NCBI RefSeq assembly: GCF_029222705.1
Contig: NZ_JARGZF010000001.1
Coordinates: 244,437 to 308,436, forward strand
Length of the DNA stretch: 64,000 nucleotides
Direction of reading: 5' to 3'
Source: Knoellia sp. p5-6-4
GTDB taxonomy: Bacteria; Actinomycetota; Actinomycetes; Actinomycetales; Dermatophilaceae
Shown: one piece after another, positions 26,754 through 35,800 of the stretch
Layout: every line of letters starts with the position of its first letter
How positions within the stretch are numbered: position 1 is the first letter of the stretch
Translations under genes and position numbers: made by a program
The notes under the pieces: model-generated
The model's input: only the letters and a program-made list of their open reading frames with translations
Database searches by the model: none
What the model was told of the DNA's origin: nothing

Positions 26754-28907
26754 TCAGGCGTCGATGCGCTCGCGGTCGAGCTCGGCCGCGGACTCGATGA
26801 TGAAGTCCTTGCGGGGGCCGACGTCGTTGCCCATGAGCAGGTCGAACATCCGCTCGGCGATCTCGGCGTCCTTGAGGGTCACGCGGCGCAGGGTGCGGTG
26901 GCGCGGGTCCATGGTCGTCTCGGCGAGCTGGTCGGCGTCCATCTCGCCGAGGCCCTTGTAGCGCTGCAGGGGCTGCTTGATGTTCTTGCCGCGCTTGTTG
27001 AGGGAGGCGACCGTCTTGCGCATCTCGCCCTCGGAGTAGGTGTAGATGAGCTCGTTCTTCTTCGCGCCCGGGTTCACCACCTCGATGCGGTGCAGCGGCG
27101 GGACGGCGGCGTAGACCCGGCCCGCCTCGACCAGCGGGCGCATGTAGCGGAAGAACAGCGTCAGCAGCAGCGTGCGGATGTGGGCGCCGTCGACGTCGGC
27201 GTCGGTCATGATGATGACCTTGCCGTAGCGGGCGGCGTCGAGGTCGAACGAGCGGCCCGAGCCGGCCCCGATGACCTGGATGATCGCGGCACACTCGGCG
27301 TTCTTGAGCATGTCGGTGACCGAGGCCTTCTGGACGTTGAGGATCTTGCCGCGGATCGGCAGCAGCGCCTGGTGGTCGCTGGAGCGGGCCAGCTTGGCGG
27401 TGCCGAGGGCGCTGTCCCCCTCGACGATGAACAGCTCGGACTTCTCGACGTCGGTGCTGCGGCAGTCGGCCAGCTTCGCCGGCAGCGACGAGCTCTCGAG
27501 GGCGTTCTTGCGGCGCTGGGTCTCCTTGTGCAGCCGCGCGCTGATGCGCGACTTCATCTCCGCGACGACCTTCTCGAGCAGCAGGGCCGCCTGAGCCTTC
27601 TCGCCGCGCTTGGTCGAGGTGAGCAGCGCGGTGAGCTCCTTCTCGACGACCTTCGCGACGATGGCGCGCACGGCGTTGGTGCCGAGCACCTCCTTGGTCT
27701 GGCCCTCGAACTGCGGCTCGGCCAGGCGCACGGTCACGACCGCGGTGAGGCCGGCCAGCACGTCGTCCTTCTCGGGCTTGTCGCCGCCGACCTTGAGACG
27801 GCGCGAGTTGACCTCGAGCTGCTTGCGGAAGACCTTGAGCAGGGCCTGCTCGAAGCCGGCGACGTGGGTGCCGCCCTTGGGGGTGGCGATGATGTTGACG
27901 AAAGAGCTGAGCTTGGCGTCGTAGCCCGTGCCCCAGCGCACCGCGATGTCGACGCCGCACTCGCGCTCGACCTCGGTCGGGGTCATGTGCCCCTTGCCGT
28001 CGAGCACCGGGACGGTCTCGGTGAAGGTGCCGCTGCCCTGCAGCCGCCAGACGTCGGTGACCGGCGGGTCGGTGGCGAGGAACTCGGCGAACTCGCTGAT
28101 GCCGCCGTCGTGGACGAAGGTCTCCTCATGGGCGCCGTCCTCGCCCGAGGTGCCGGGAAGGCCGCGCTCGTCGCGAATGACCAGGGTGAGCCCCGGGACC
28201 AGGAAGGAGGTCTGCCGGGCGCGCCCGATGAGCTGGTCGTAGTCGAAGCGGGCGTCCTTGAGGAAGATCTGGTGGTCGGCCCAGTAGCGCACCCGGGTGC
28301 CGGTGACCCCGCGCTTGGCCTTGCCCACCACGGCGAGCTCGCTGGAGCGCTCGTAGGGCGTGAACTCGTGGTCGGGGGCCTTCTCCCCCGTCGCCACGTC
28401 GGGGAAGTAGCCCGGCTCGCCCCGGCGGAAGCTCATCGCGTAGGTCTTGCCGCCGCGGTCGACCTCGACGTCGAGGCGGGCGGACAGCGCGTTGACGACG
28501 GAGGCGCCGACGCCGTGCAGCCCACCGGAGGCGGTGTAGGAGCCGCCGCCGAACTTGCCACCGGCGTGCAGCTTGGTGAAGACGACCTCGACACCGGTCA
28601 GGCCGGTGCGAGGCTCGATGTCGACGGGGATGCCGCGGCCGTTGTCGCGGACCTCGACCGAGCCGTCCTTGTAGAGGATGACCTCGATGCGGTCGCACTC
28701 TCCGGCCAGCGCCTCGTCGACCGCGTTGTCGATGATCTCCCACAGGCAGTGCATGAGGCCGCGGCTGTCGGTAGAGCCGATGTACATGCCGGGGCGCTTG
28801 CGCACGGCCTCGAGGCCCTCGAGGACCTGCAGGTGGTGGGCGCTGTAGTCGGACGAGGACTTGCTCGTCGCGGCCTTCTTCGCGGTGGTGGCGGTGGCGG
28901 TGGCCAC
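26754..28907 (-). CDS. parE: DNA topoisomerase IV subunit B (ParE)
   Basis: The 717-residue ATPase subunit. GHKL motifs are in place: EIIDNAVDEALAGE (Mg/ATP), RDNGRGIPVD and GGLHGVGASVVNAL. The Toprim domain shows FIVEGDSALGTAKLARS and IMTDADVDGAHI, and the C-terminus has QRYKGLGEMDADQL. GTG start at 28907 with AAGGGA upstream; the first 20 residues are Ala/Thr/Lys-rich. The ParC partner lies at 15.5 kb on the other strand. The assignment as ParE and not GyrB rests on this pairing and on the separate, unseen gyrBA locus expected near the origin. Confidence 0.88.
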   Translation of the reverse strand: MATATATTAKKAATSKSSSDYSAHHLQVLEGLEAVRKRPGMYIGSTDSRGLMHCLWEIIDNAVDEALAGECDRIEVILYKDGSVEVRDNGRGIPVDIEPRTGLTGVEVVFTKLHAGGKFGGGSYTASGGLHGVGASVVNALSARLDVEVDRGGKTYAMSFRRGEPGYFPDVATGEKAPDHEFTPYERSSELAVVGKAKRGVTGTRVRYWADHQIFLKDARFDYDQLIGRARQTSFLVPGLTLVIRDERGLPGTSGEDGAHEETFVHDGGISEFAEFLATDPPVTDVWRLQGSGTFTETVPVLDGKGHMTPTEVERECGVDIAVRWGTGYDAKLSSFVNIIATPKGGTHVAGFEQALLKVFRKQLEVNSRRLKVGGDKPEKDDVLAGLTAVVTVRLAEPQFEGQTKEVLGTNAVRAIVAKVVEKELTALLTSTKRGEKAQAALLLEKVVAEMKSRISARLHKETQRRKNALESSSLPAKLADCRSTDVEKSELFIVEGDSALGTAKLARSSDHQALLPIRGKILNVQKASVTDMLKNAECAAIIQVIGAGSGRSFDLDAARYGKVIIMTDADVDGAHIRTLLLTLFFRYMRPLVEAGRVYAAVPPLHRIEVVNPGAKKNELIYTYSEGEMRKTVASLNKRGKNIKQPLQRYKGLGEMDADQLAETTMDPRHRTLRRVTLKDAEIAERMFDLLMGNDVGPRKDFIIESAAELDRERIDA

Positions 28908-29220
28908 GGTGGTCCCTTCTGCTCACGAACTGCGGCGGCCCGCGCGCAGGCGCCGGCCGGTGAGGGCAGGCTATCCCGGCGGCCGAGGTGGTCCGCGCAG
29001 GCACGCGGCCGCCTGTGCGGGGAAGGGGCCTTTGTGCCCACCGAACCGGGGCGGTGGTCTGCACCGAACACCTCATGAAGTCGAGACCATGGTCTCGGGC
29101 AGCGGCGTAGGCCACTCGCCCGGCGGCTTCATCGCCTGTTCGGGCAGGCCCCTTGGCCCGAACAGCGCGACATGACGCAGACCACATCGCGGGCCAATGC
29201 GAGGTGGGAAGGATTGTCCA
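28908..29220. other. Divergent intergenic region with two inverted repeats
   Basis: About 310 bases between parE and the small rightward genes. It includes the perfect palindrome GAGACCATGGTCTC at 29083-29096 and a hairpin with 10-base arms at 29136-29165 (CTGTTCGGGC and its complement). Open frames that cross it have poor third-position GC and no family resemblance. I take it as regulatory DNA for parE and the DUF7455 gene. Confidence 0.5.
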
Positions 29221-29378
29221 TGCTTGACTGTTACATCCAGCGCCGGGACGGCAGCGGGCTCGACCTCGGGCTCAACCCCAACGCGGCGACGGACGTCAAG
29301 GCAACAGACGTCAACGGAAGTACAACCGGTCCGCACCGAGCACATCGCGGACCCACTGACGAGAGAAGGCTGACGTGA
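29221..29378 (+). CDS. Possible 52-residue leader or small protein before DUF7455
   Basis: An ATG at 29221 has GGGAAGG 8 bases upstream and opens a 52-codon frame (MLDCYIQRRDGSGLDLGL at the start) that ends 4 bases into the DUF7455 gene (GTGA). The first half has GC-rich third positions, the second half does not. I know no relative. It may be a coupled leader peptide, a lineage-specific small protein or a chance frame in the DUF7455 5' leader. Confidence 0.35.
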
Positions 29379-29596
29379 CCACTGCACTGGCACCCTCCCT
29401 GACCGCGGCTGACCGCTGCGACCGCTGCGGCGCCCAGGCCTACGTGCGCGCCCGCCTCTACACCGGTGGCGAGCTCCTCTTCTGCGCCCACCACGGCCGC
29501 GAGCACCTGCCGAAGCTGCGCGACGTCGCAGAGATCCACGACGAGTCCGACCGGCTCAACGAGACCCCGGAGTCCGCTCCGGTCGACGAGCGCTGA
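29375..29596 (+). CDS. DUF7455 family small zinc-binding-like protein
   Basis: A 73-residue protein, starting at a GTG (VTTALAPSLTAADRCDRC). CDRCGAQAYVRARL, a Cys-x2-Cys pair, is followed by LLFCAHHGREHLPKL, which supplies a Cys and two His, together a likely small zinc site. The GEL-FCAHH pattern is that of an actinobacterial family (DUF7455) that usually sits near parE or the primary sigma factor. Function is unknown. The acidic C-terminus looks disordered. Confidence 0.85.
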   Translation: MTTALAPSLTAADRCDRCGAQAYVRARLYTGGELLFCAHHGREHLPKLRDVAEIHDESDRLNETPESAPVDER

Positions 29597-29661
29597 CGCT
29601 CACCGGTGGCTGACACCGGTCTGACGCCCCCACACCGCTCACCAGCACGCGCCCACCGCCC

Positions 29662-30141
29662 GTGACGGAGATCTGGGTCCCTGCGGTCCTGATCCTCATC
29701 GGGCTGGTGGGCATCGTCGTGCCCGTGCTGCCCGGACTGCTCCTCGTCCTCGGCGCGGTGCTGCTGTGGGCGTGGGAGGTCTCGACCCCCCTGGGTTGGT
29801 GGGTGTTCGGCATCTCCGCCGCCCTGTATGCCGGTGGGGTGGCCCTGCAGTACCTCGTCCCCGGCCGCCGGATGCGGCAGGCCGGGGTGCGCACGTCGAC
29901 CCTCGCCCTGGCCGTGGCGCTGGGTGTCGTGGGGTTCTTCGTGGTGCCGGTGGTGGGGGCAGCGGTCGGCTTCGTCCTCGGGATCTACCTGGTCGAGCAC
30001 GGTCGCTCGCGGGACGCCCGGGCCGCGTGGAACGCGACGAAGACCGCCCTCAAGGCGGTCTTCCTCAGTGTCGGCATCGAGCTGCTGGCCGGCCTGGCGA
30101 TCACCACGACGTGGGTGGCGGGAGTTCTCGCCAGCCGGTAG
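29662..30141 (+). CDS. DUF456 family membrane protein
   Basis: The 159-residue product is almost entirely hydrophobic: ILIGLVGIVVPVLPG then LLLVLGAVLLWAWE, a middle hairpin near residue 50, and two more helices at 80-110 and 135-155. The short loop between helices, GRRMRQAGVRTST, is basic, and the VGFVLGIYLVEHGR segment is diagnostic of DUF456. Starts at GTG 29662 with no strong ribosome site visible. It converges on a DUF3040 gene, 33 bases away. Function is unknown. Confidence 0.82.
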   Translation: MTEIWVPAVLILIGLVGIVVPVLPGLLLVLGAVLLWAWEVSTPLGWWVFGISAALYAGGVALQYLVPGRRMRQAGVRTSTLALAVALGVVGFFVVPVVGAAVGFVLGIYLVEHGRSRDARAAWNATKTALKAVFLSVGIELLAGLAITTTWVAGVLASR

Positions 30142-30174
30142 GGACGAGCCCGAGCGAGTCGGTGGTGGGGATCG

Positions 30175-30636
30175 CTAGTAGCGGTCTCCGCGGCGGCGGT
30201 CCCAGCGGTGCTCGAGCCGCTGCATGAACGACTCGTGCCCACGACTGCCCCGGCCGCCCTGGCTGCCGCTGCGGGGTCCACGAGCAGCCCGCATGCTTCC
30301 GCCCTTGCCCTTCGCGCGGCCCTCGGCCCTCCGGACGCTGCCGTCGGGCTGCACCGCCCCGAGCTCCATCTTGGCTCGCCGCGGCGGGGTCAGGGCGAAG
30401 ACGACCGCGAGCACCATGACGGCGAACCCGGCGGCACCGACCCACATCGTCGTGCTGACGCCGACGAACACGAGCGCGAGACCTGCGAGGACCCCGACTC
30501 CACCGATGATCATGCGACGGCGGGCAGCGGCCCGCGCCCCGGCGCCCTGCATCTGCGAGGCGAACTTGGGGTCCTCGGCATACAGCGCCTGCTCCATCTG
30601 CTCAAGCAGCTGCTGTTCGTGCTCTGACAGCGGCAC
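30175..30636 (-). CDS. DUF3040 family membrane protein
   Basis: A 153-residue protein beginning VPLSEHEQQLLEQMEQALYAEDPKFAS, the hallmark start of DUF3040. Two hydrophobic helices follow (residues about 42-85), then a basic Arg/Gly-rich tail. GTG start with GGGAGG 5 bases upstream. Actinobacterial DUF3040 genes are often near dinB or mraZ; here dinB is the next gene upstream, with 110 bases between, so it may belong to the same transcript or have its own promoter. Function is unknown. Confidence 0.87.
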   Translation of the reverse strand: MPLSEHEQQLLEQMEQALYAEDPKFASQMQGAGARAAARRRMIIGGVGVLAGLALVFVGVSTTMWVGAAGFAVMVLAVVFALTPPRRAKMELGAVQPDGSVRRAEGRAKGKGGSMRAARGPRSGSQGGRGSRGHESFMQRLEHRWDRRRGDRY

Positions 30637-30746
30637 GGTGACCTCCCGGTGTTGCCTGCGATGCCATCGTCTCTAACGCACGAGCGGGCCGAATCGTCCC
30701 CTGCGGATGAACCGCCGTCGTCGCCGGTCAGCAGCCTGCGTTGGGT

Positions 30747-32006
30747 TCAGGATAGGTCCCCCCGCTGAGTTCGGAAACCGGTATGCCCATCCTCGATCAG
30801 GCTCGCCGGACGCACGCTCCCGGCGCCGAATCGGGCGCTGGCGCGGTCGACCGCGCGGTCGGCCTCACGCCACCCGTGGTCGGGCTCGTCGAGCAGTCCC
30901 TGGATGGGCGCTCCGTCGGAGTCGACGAGCTGTTCGACCCGCACCCCGACCAGCCGGATGCGGGCCCGCTGGAGCCCGAGGGCGTCGTAGAGGGTGCGGG
31001 CGGTCTCGTAGATGTCACGGCTGACGTCGGTGGGGTCGCGCAGGGTCTTGGAGCGGGTGATGGTGGTGAAGTCCGAGAAGCGCACCTTGATCGAGATGGT
31101 GCGGCCCATGAGCCCGGCAGCGCGCACCCTGGCCGCGGTGCGGTCGCTCAGCTTGAGCAGCTGGCGGTGGATGTAGGCGGGGTCGTCGACGTCGTGGGCG
31201 AAGGTCTCGTCCGAACCGATGCTGCGCTCGCGGCGCACCGGTTCGACGCCGCGCGGGTCACGGCCCCAGGCGAGGTCGTGCAGGTGGGCGCCGGCCGCCT
31301 CTCCCATGGCGCGCTTCAGGGTGGCCACCGGGGTGTGGGCGATGTCGCCGACGGTGCGCAGCCCGAGCCGCAGCAGGGCCTCCTCCGTGCGGTCGCCCAC
31401 CCCCCAGAGTGCGCCGACCGGCAGCTGCTGCACGAAGCTGACCACCTCGGCGCGCGGCACGACCACCATGCCGTCGGGCTTGGCCAGCCCCGAGGCGAGC
31501 TTGGCCACGAACTTGGTCGGGGCCACGCCGACGGAGCAGGTGATGCCCTGCTCGTCGGCGACGGTGTCGCGGATGAGCTGGCCGATGGTCGCCGGGGAGC
31601 CGAGCCGCCGCACCGCCCCCGCCACGTCGAGGAACGCCTCATCGAGCGACAACGGCTCCACCGCGGGGGTGACGGAGGCGAAGGTGGCCATGACCGCGTC
31701 GGAGATCCGGCTGTAGAGGCGGTGGTCCGGCGGCAGGACGGTGGCCTGTGGGCACAGCCGGCGGGCCCTGGCCATCGGCATGGCGGAGGTGACACCGAAC
31801 CGCCGCGCCTCGTAGGTGGCCGAGAGCACGACCCCGCGGTTTCCGCCGCCCCCGATGATCACGGGGGTGCCCACGAGGTCGGGGTGGCTGAGCAGGGTCG
31901 CGGACGCGTAGAAGGCGTCCATGTCGACGTGCAGGACGGTGCAGCCGGTGTCGTCCGGCGGGGAATCGGAGGTGCGCTCGGGGAGCACGAACTGGCGGCG
32001 GCTCAC
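30747..32006 (-). CDS. dinB: DNA polymerase IV (Y-family, DinB)
   Basis: A 419-residue translesion polymerase. The palm-domain catalytic residues are intact: HVDMDAFYASA and LSLDEAFLDVAG. PDHRLYSRISD and the YEARRFGV finger motif are standard, and the C-terminal little-finger domain runs to about residue 375 (RLVGVRVEQLV). I do not see a canonical Q-L-F clamp-binding peptide at the C-terminus (FRTQRGDLS). It is the last gene of the LexA-controlled run on this strand, 57 bases after the methyltransferase gene, so SOS induction is likely. Confidence 0.93.
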   Translation of the reverse strand: MSRRQFVLPERTSDSPPDDTGCTVLHVDMDAFYASATLLSHPDLVGTPVIIGGGGNRGVVLSATYEARRFGVTSAMPMARARRLCPQATVLPPDHRLYSRISDAVMATFASVTPAVEPLSLDEAFLDVAGAVRRLGSPATIGQLIRDTVADEQGITCSVGVAPTKFVAKLASGLAKPDGMVVVPRAEVVSFVQQLPVGALWGVGDRTEEALLRLGLRTVGDIAHTPVATLKRAMGEAAGAHLHDLAWGRDPRGVEPVRRERSIGSDETFAHDVDDPAYIHRQLLKLSDRTAARVRAAGLMGRTISIKVRFSDFTTITRSKTLRDPTDVSRDIYETARTLYDALGLQRARIRLVGVRVEQLVDSDGAPIQGLLDEPDHGWREADRAVDRASARFGAGSVRPASLIEDGHTGFRTQRGDLS

Positions 32007-32063
32007 CGCTGGCCTCCCCCGGCCGGGTGGCGGGAGGGGCTGGGGGCGCTGCCGCCGCGCAGG

Positions 32064-32840
32064 TCAGTCGCGGCTGGCGAGGACGTGCAGGGATGCACCG
32101 AGCTGTCCGAGGAAGCCGAAGTCGGGGTGCCGGCTGGCTTCCTGCTCGAGCCGGAGAAGGGCCAGGCGGTCGGCCTCGGAGTCGACCAGGGCCGACGGGA
32201 CGAGGTCGCTGAACAGGCGCACCCCGTGGGAGTCGCGGACGGTGAACCCGGCGGCGGTGACCATGGCGGTGAGGGCCTGGGCGTCGAACCGTCGTGGCAG
32301 CGGGTCACCGGCACCCCACCGGCCGTCGGCGCTGGTGAGGGCGGTGTGGGCCTGAGAGAACTGCCCTGCCAGCACCCGGGCGAGCACCACCGCCAGGCGC
32401 TGGGCTGCGACCAGGCTGAGGTGGCCACCGGGGGCCAGGACGCCCGCGAGCGAGACCAGCGTGGCCTTCGGGTCGTCGACCACCTCGAGGGTGCCGTGGC
32501 AGCAGACGAGGTCGACCGGCTCGCCGCCGAGGAGCTCACCGAGGGTGTCGGCGTCGCCCTGCAGGGCGGTGATGCGCTCGGCGACACCGGCCTCGGCGCT
32601 GCGCCGGGACAGCGAGGCGAGGGCGTCGGGGCTGGGGTCGACCACGGTGACGTGGTGGCCGTGGTCGGCGAGCGGCACGGCCAGGCCACCGGTGCCCCCG
32701 CCGAGGTCGAGCACCCGCAGCGGCCGACCGAGCTCGGCCTCCTGGCGGGTGACGAGGTCGAGCACGGAGGACCAGACCGCCGAGGTGCGCAGCGAGGTCT
32801 CGACAGTGCCCCGGCGCCCGCGTCGGTGCTCCTCGGCCAC
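32064..32840 (-). CDS. Class I SAM-dependent methyltransferase
   Basis: The 258-residue protein has a Rossmann-like methyltransferase fold: motif I VLDLGGGTGGLAVPLAD (residues about 43-59), acidic VTVVDPSPDAL, and HGTLEVVDDPKATLVSL for motif IV/post-IV. It resembles the SmtA/CmoA-like group, but the substrate is unclear. GTG start at 32840. It lies in the gap between dnaE2 and dinB, 57 bases from each, so it may be co-induced by DNA damage. A role in base or tRNA modification is possible but not shown. Confidence 0.85.
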   Translation of the reverse strand: MAEEHRRGRRGTVETSLRTSAVWSSVLDLVTRQEAELGRPLRVLDLGGGTGGLAVPLADHGHHVTVVDPSPDALASLSRRSAEAGVAERITALQGDADTLGELLGGEPVDLVCCHGTLEVVDDPKATLVSLAGVLAPGGHLSLVAAQRLAVVLARVLAGQFSQAHTALTSADGRWGAGDPLPRRFDAQALTAMVTAAGFTVRDSHGVRLFSDLVPSALVDSEADRLALLRLEQEASRHPDFGFLGQLGASLHVLASRD

Positions 32841-32897
32841 GGCTGGCTCCTCTGCTGGTGGGATGGCTGATGTGACGGCTGCACGTCGTGCTCCACC

Positions 32898-35800
32898 CTA
32901 GTGCCCCGAGCTTCCCGGGCTGGAGTGCCACAGCTTGCGCGGCGGGCTGAGGTCCTCGGGCACCACCGCGCCCGTCGCCAGGCGGCGGCTGCCCTGCACA
33001 TCGCTGCCGGCGGGCCTGGTGTCGGCGTACGGCGACTGGCGGAACCCCGAGGCGTGCACCAGCACCCGGCGGCCCCGCGGACGCCCCTGCTGCCCCTCGC
33101 TGCCGTCCTGCCCGGCCGCTGCGGCCTCGTGCGCCTGGAACTGCGCCCGGGCGGTCGCCTCGTCGTCGTCGATGGCCGTCAGGACGGCATCGAGCCCACC
33201 GACGGCCCAGGCGTCCCAGAGCCGGGACAGCTCCCAGGCTCCGGTCGCCCGGATGGACACACCCCGGGCGCCGGTGCGGCGCACCACGCCGCGGACCAGC
33301 AGCATCCACGAGTGGAACACCACCTCGGCGTAGGGGCCCTGGACGTCCTCGAAGAAGGTGGCGTCGACCGGCCCGGTGGAGTCGTCGAGGGTCAGGAAGA
33401 CCACGCGGCGCCCGGAGCGCACCGGAGGCGTCTGGGTGGCCACCTTGACCCCGGCGACCCACACCGTGGAGCGACTGCGGGCACCCAGCAGGTCGCGGCT
33501 GCGGGTGACGCCGAGGGCACGGAGCATCGGCTCGTAGAACCCGACGATGTGGGCGCTGGCATCGAGGCCGAGGATGTCGAGCTCGGCCCGGACCCGCTCG
33601 GGGCCGGTCATCTCGGGCAGGCCGGTGCCGGCAGTCAGCTCGGGGCTGTCGCCGAGGTCGAGGGCGAGCTGGGTGGGCTGCTCCGCGGCCGCCGCGACCG
33701 GCAGTGCCGCCTGGGACTGCGCCGCCGCGCGACCGCGCACGTCGGCGCCACCCACGTCAAGGCTCGGTATGCCGTCCTGACCCGGCCCGTCGGCATACGT
33801 CGCCCCGCTCTTTCGTCCGTTCCGCGGGCTCACCCGGCGGCTCGAGCTCGCGACCGAGCGGGACCACCGGTCGAGCTCGGAGACGTGCAGCAGCAGGTCG
33901 CGCCGGGTCACCCGGCCGCGGCGGCCGAGGCCGCCGGTGCTGGAGGCCATGCCGTAGAGGGAGTCGAACCCGCCGGCGAGCACCAGCCGCTCGGCGACCG
34001 GGCGGGAGACCCGGGCCCGGTTCCAGAAGTCGGCGAGGCTGAAGTAGGGCTGGCCGGCGACGATGCGCGCGACCTCGGCCTCGCTGATGCCCTTGACGTC
34101 GGACAGCGACAGCCGGATGCCGTAGGCCCGCCCGTCCGGCAGGTCCGGGTGTGCCGGCGCCTCGCGCGAGCACTCCAGGTCTGGGGTCCCCGCGCTCAGC
34201 GCGGGGCGGATGCGCGGAGGCGGCTCCTCCCACGGGTCGACCTTCTCGACGCGGTACTCCCCCGTCGAGGCGTTGACGTCGAGGCCGAGCACCGCGATGC
34301 CGAGGCTGCGGGCGTCGTCGAGGATCAGGCGCTTGGGGTACATCCCCGGGTCATGGGTGAGCACCCCGGAGAGGAAGGCGGCCGGGTGGTGCGTCTTCAG
34401 CCACGCCGAGTGGTAGGTCGGCAGCGCGAAGGCGGCGGCGTGGGCCTTGCAGAACCCGAACGAGGCGAAGGACTTGAGCACCTCCCAGATGCGGTCGACG
34501 TCAGCCGGGGCGTAGCCGCGGGCCGTGGCGGCGGGGCGCCACCATGACTCGACCTCCTGCTGGCCCCTCGGGCTGCCCATGGCACGGCGCACCTCGTCGG
34601 CCTGGGCCAGCGAGACGCCGGTCGTCTCGGCGACGATCTTGAGCACCTGCTCGTGGAAGACGACGACGCCGGCGGTCTCCTCCAGCGCGGGCACCAGCGT
34701 GGGGTGGAGGTACTCGACGGGCTTCCACCCGTGGCGGGCCTCGAGGAACGGCGTGATCATGTCGGACTTGACCGGGCCTGGCCGGAACAGCGAGATGTCG
34801 ATGACGAGGTCCTCGAAGCGCTCCGGCCCGAACTTGCCGATGAGCTCGCGCTGGCCGGGGCTCTCGATCTGGAAGCAGCCGAGGGTGTGGGCGGTGCGGA
34901 CCAGGCGGAAGGTCGCCTCGTCGTCGAGGGGCACCTGGGCCTGGTCGTCGAGGTCGACCTCGACCCCGTCGACCCGGGCCACCTCCTGCACGGCGTGGGC
35001 CATCGCCGACTGCATCCGGATGCCGAGGACGTCGAGCTTGAGCAGGCCGAGGGTCTCGACGTCGTCCTTGTCGAACTGGCTCATGGGAAAGCCCAGCCAG
35101 CTGGCCTCGACGGGGGTGCGGTCGAGCAGGCCGCTGTTGGACAGCACCACCCCGCACGGGTGCAGCGCGATGTGCCGGGGCAGGCCGTCGAGCCGCTCGA
35201 CGAGGTCGAAGAGCAGGCGCAGCCGCGGGGAGCCCAGCCCCCGGCTGCGCAGCTCGGGCAGCTCGGCGATGGCGCTGCGGGCGTCACGGGCGCGGATGTG
35301 CGGGAAGGCCTTGGCGATCTCGTCGACCTCCTGCGGCGGCAGGCCGAGGGCCGCACCGACGTCGCGCACCGCGTGGCGCACCTTGTAGGTGTCCATCATC
35401 GACACGCAGGTGACCCGGTCGCCGCCGAACCGCTCGAGGATGCGCTCGTAGACCTCGGTGCGCCGGGCCGACTCGACGTCGATGTCGATGTCGGGCAGCT
35501 CCGCCCGCAGCGGAGAGCAGAACCGCTCCATCAGCAGGTCGTAGCGGATGGGGTCGACCCCGCTGATGCCGAGCAGGTAGTTGACCAGCGACCCGGCGCC
35601 CGAGCCGCGCGCCGCCACCCGCACACCCATCTCCTTGATGAGGTCGACCACGGCGGCGACGGTGAGGAAGTAGGTGGGGTAGCCGAGCTCGGCGACCACC
35701 TTCAGCTCGTCGGTCAACCGGCTCTCGATGGCGTGCCGGTCGCGCTCCCCCACGTCCGGGTAGCGGGTGGACACGGCGGCCCGGCAGCGCTCCTCGAGCA

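Noticed and set aside
23878-26961. Long rightward open frame antisense to the GH13 and APC genes
   Set aside because: Low-complexity His/Arg/Gly sequence without family features; the reverse-strand genes are unequivocal.
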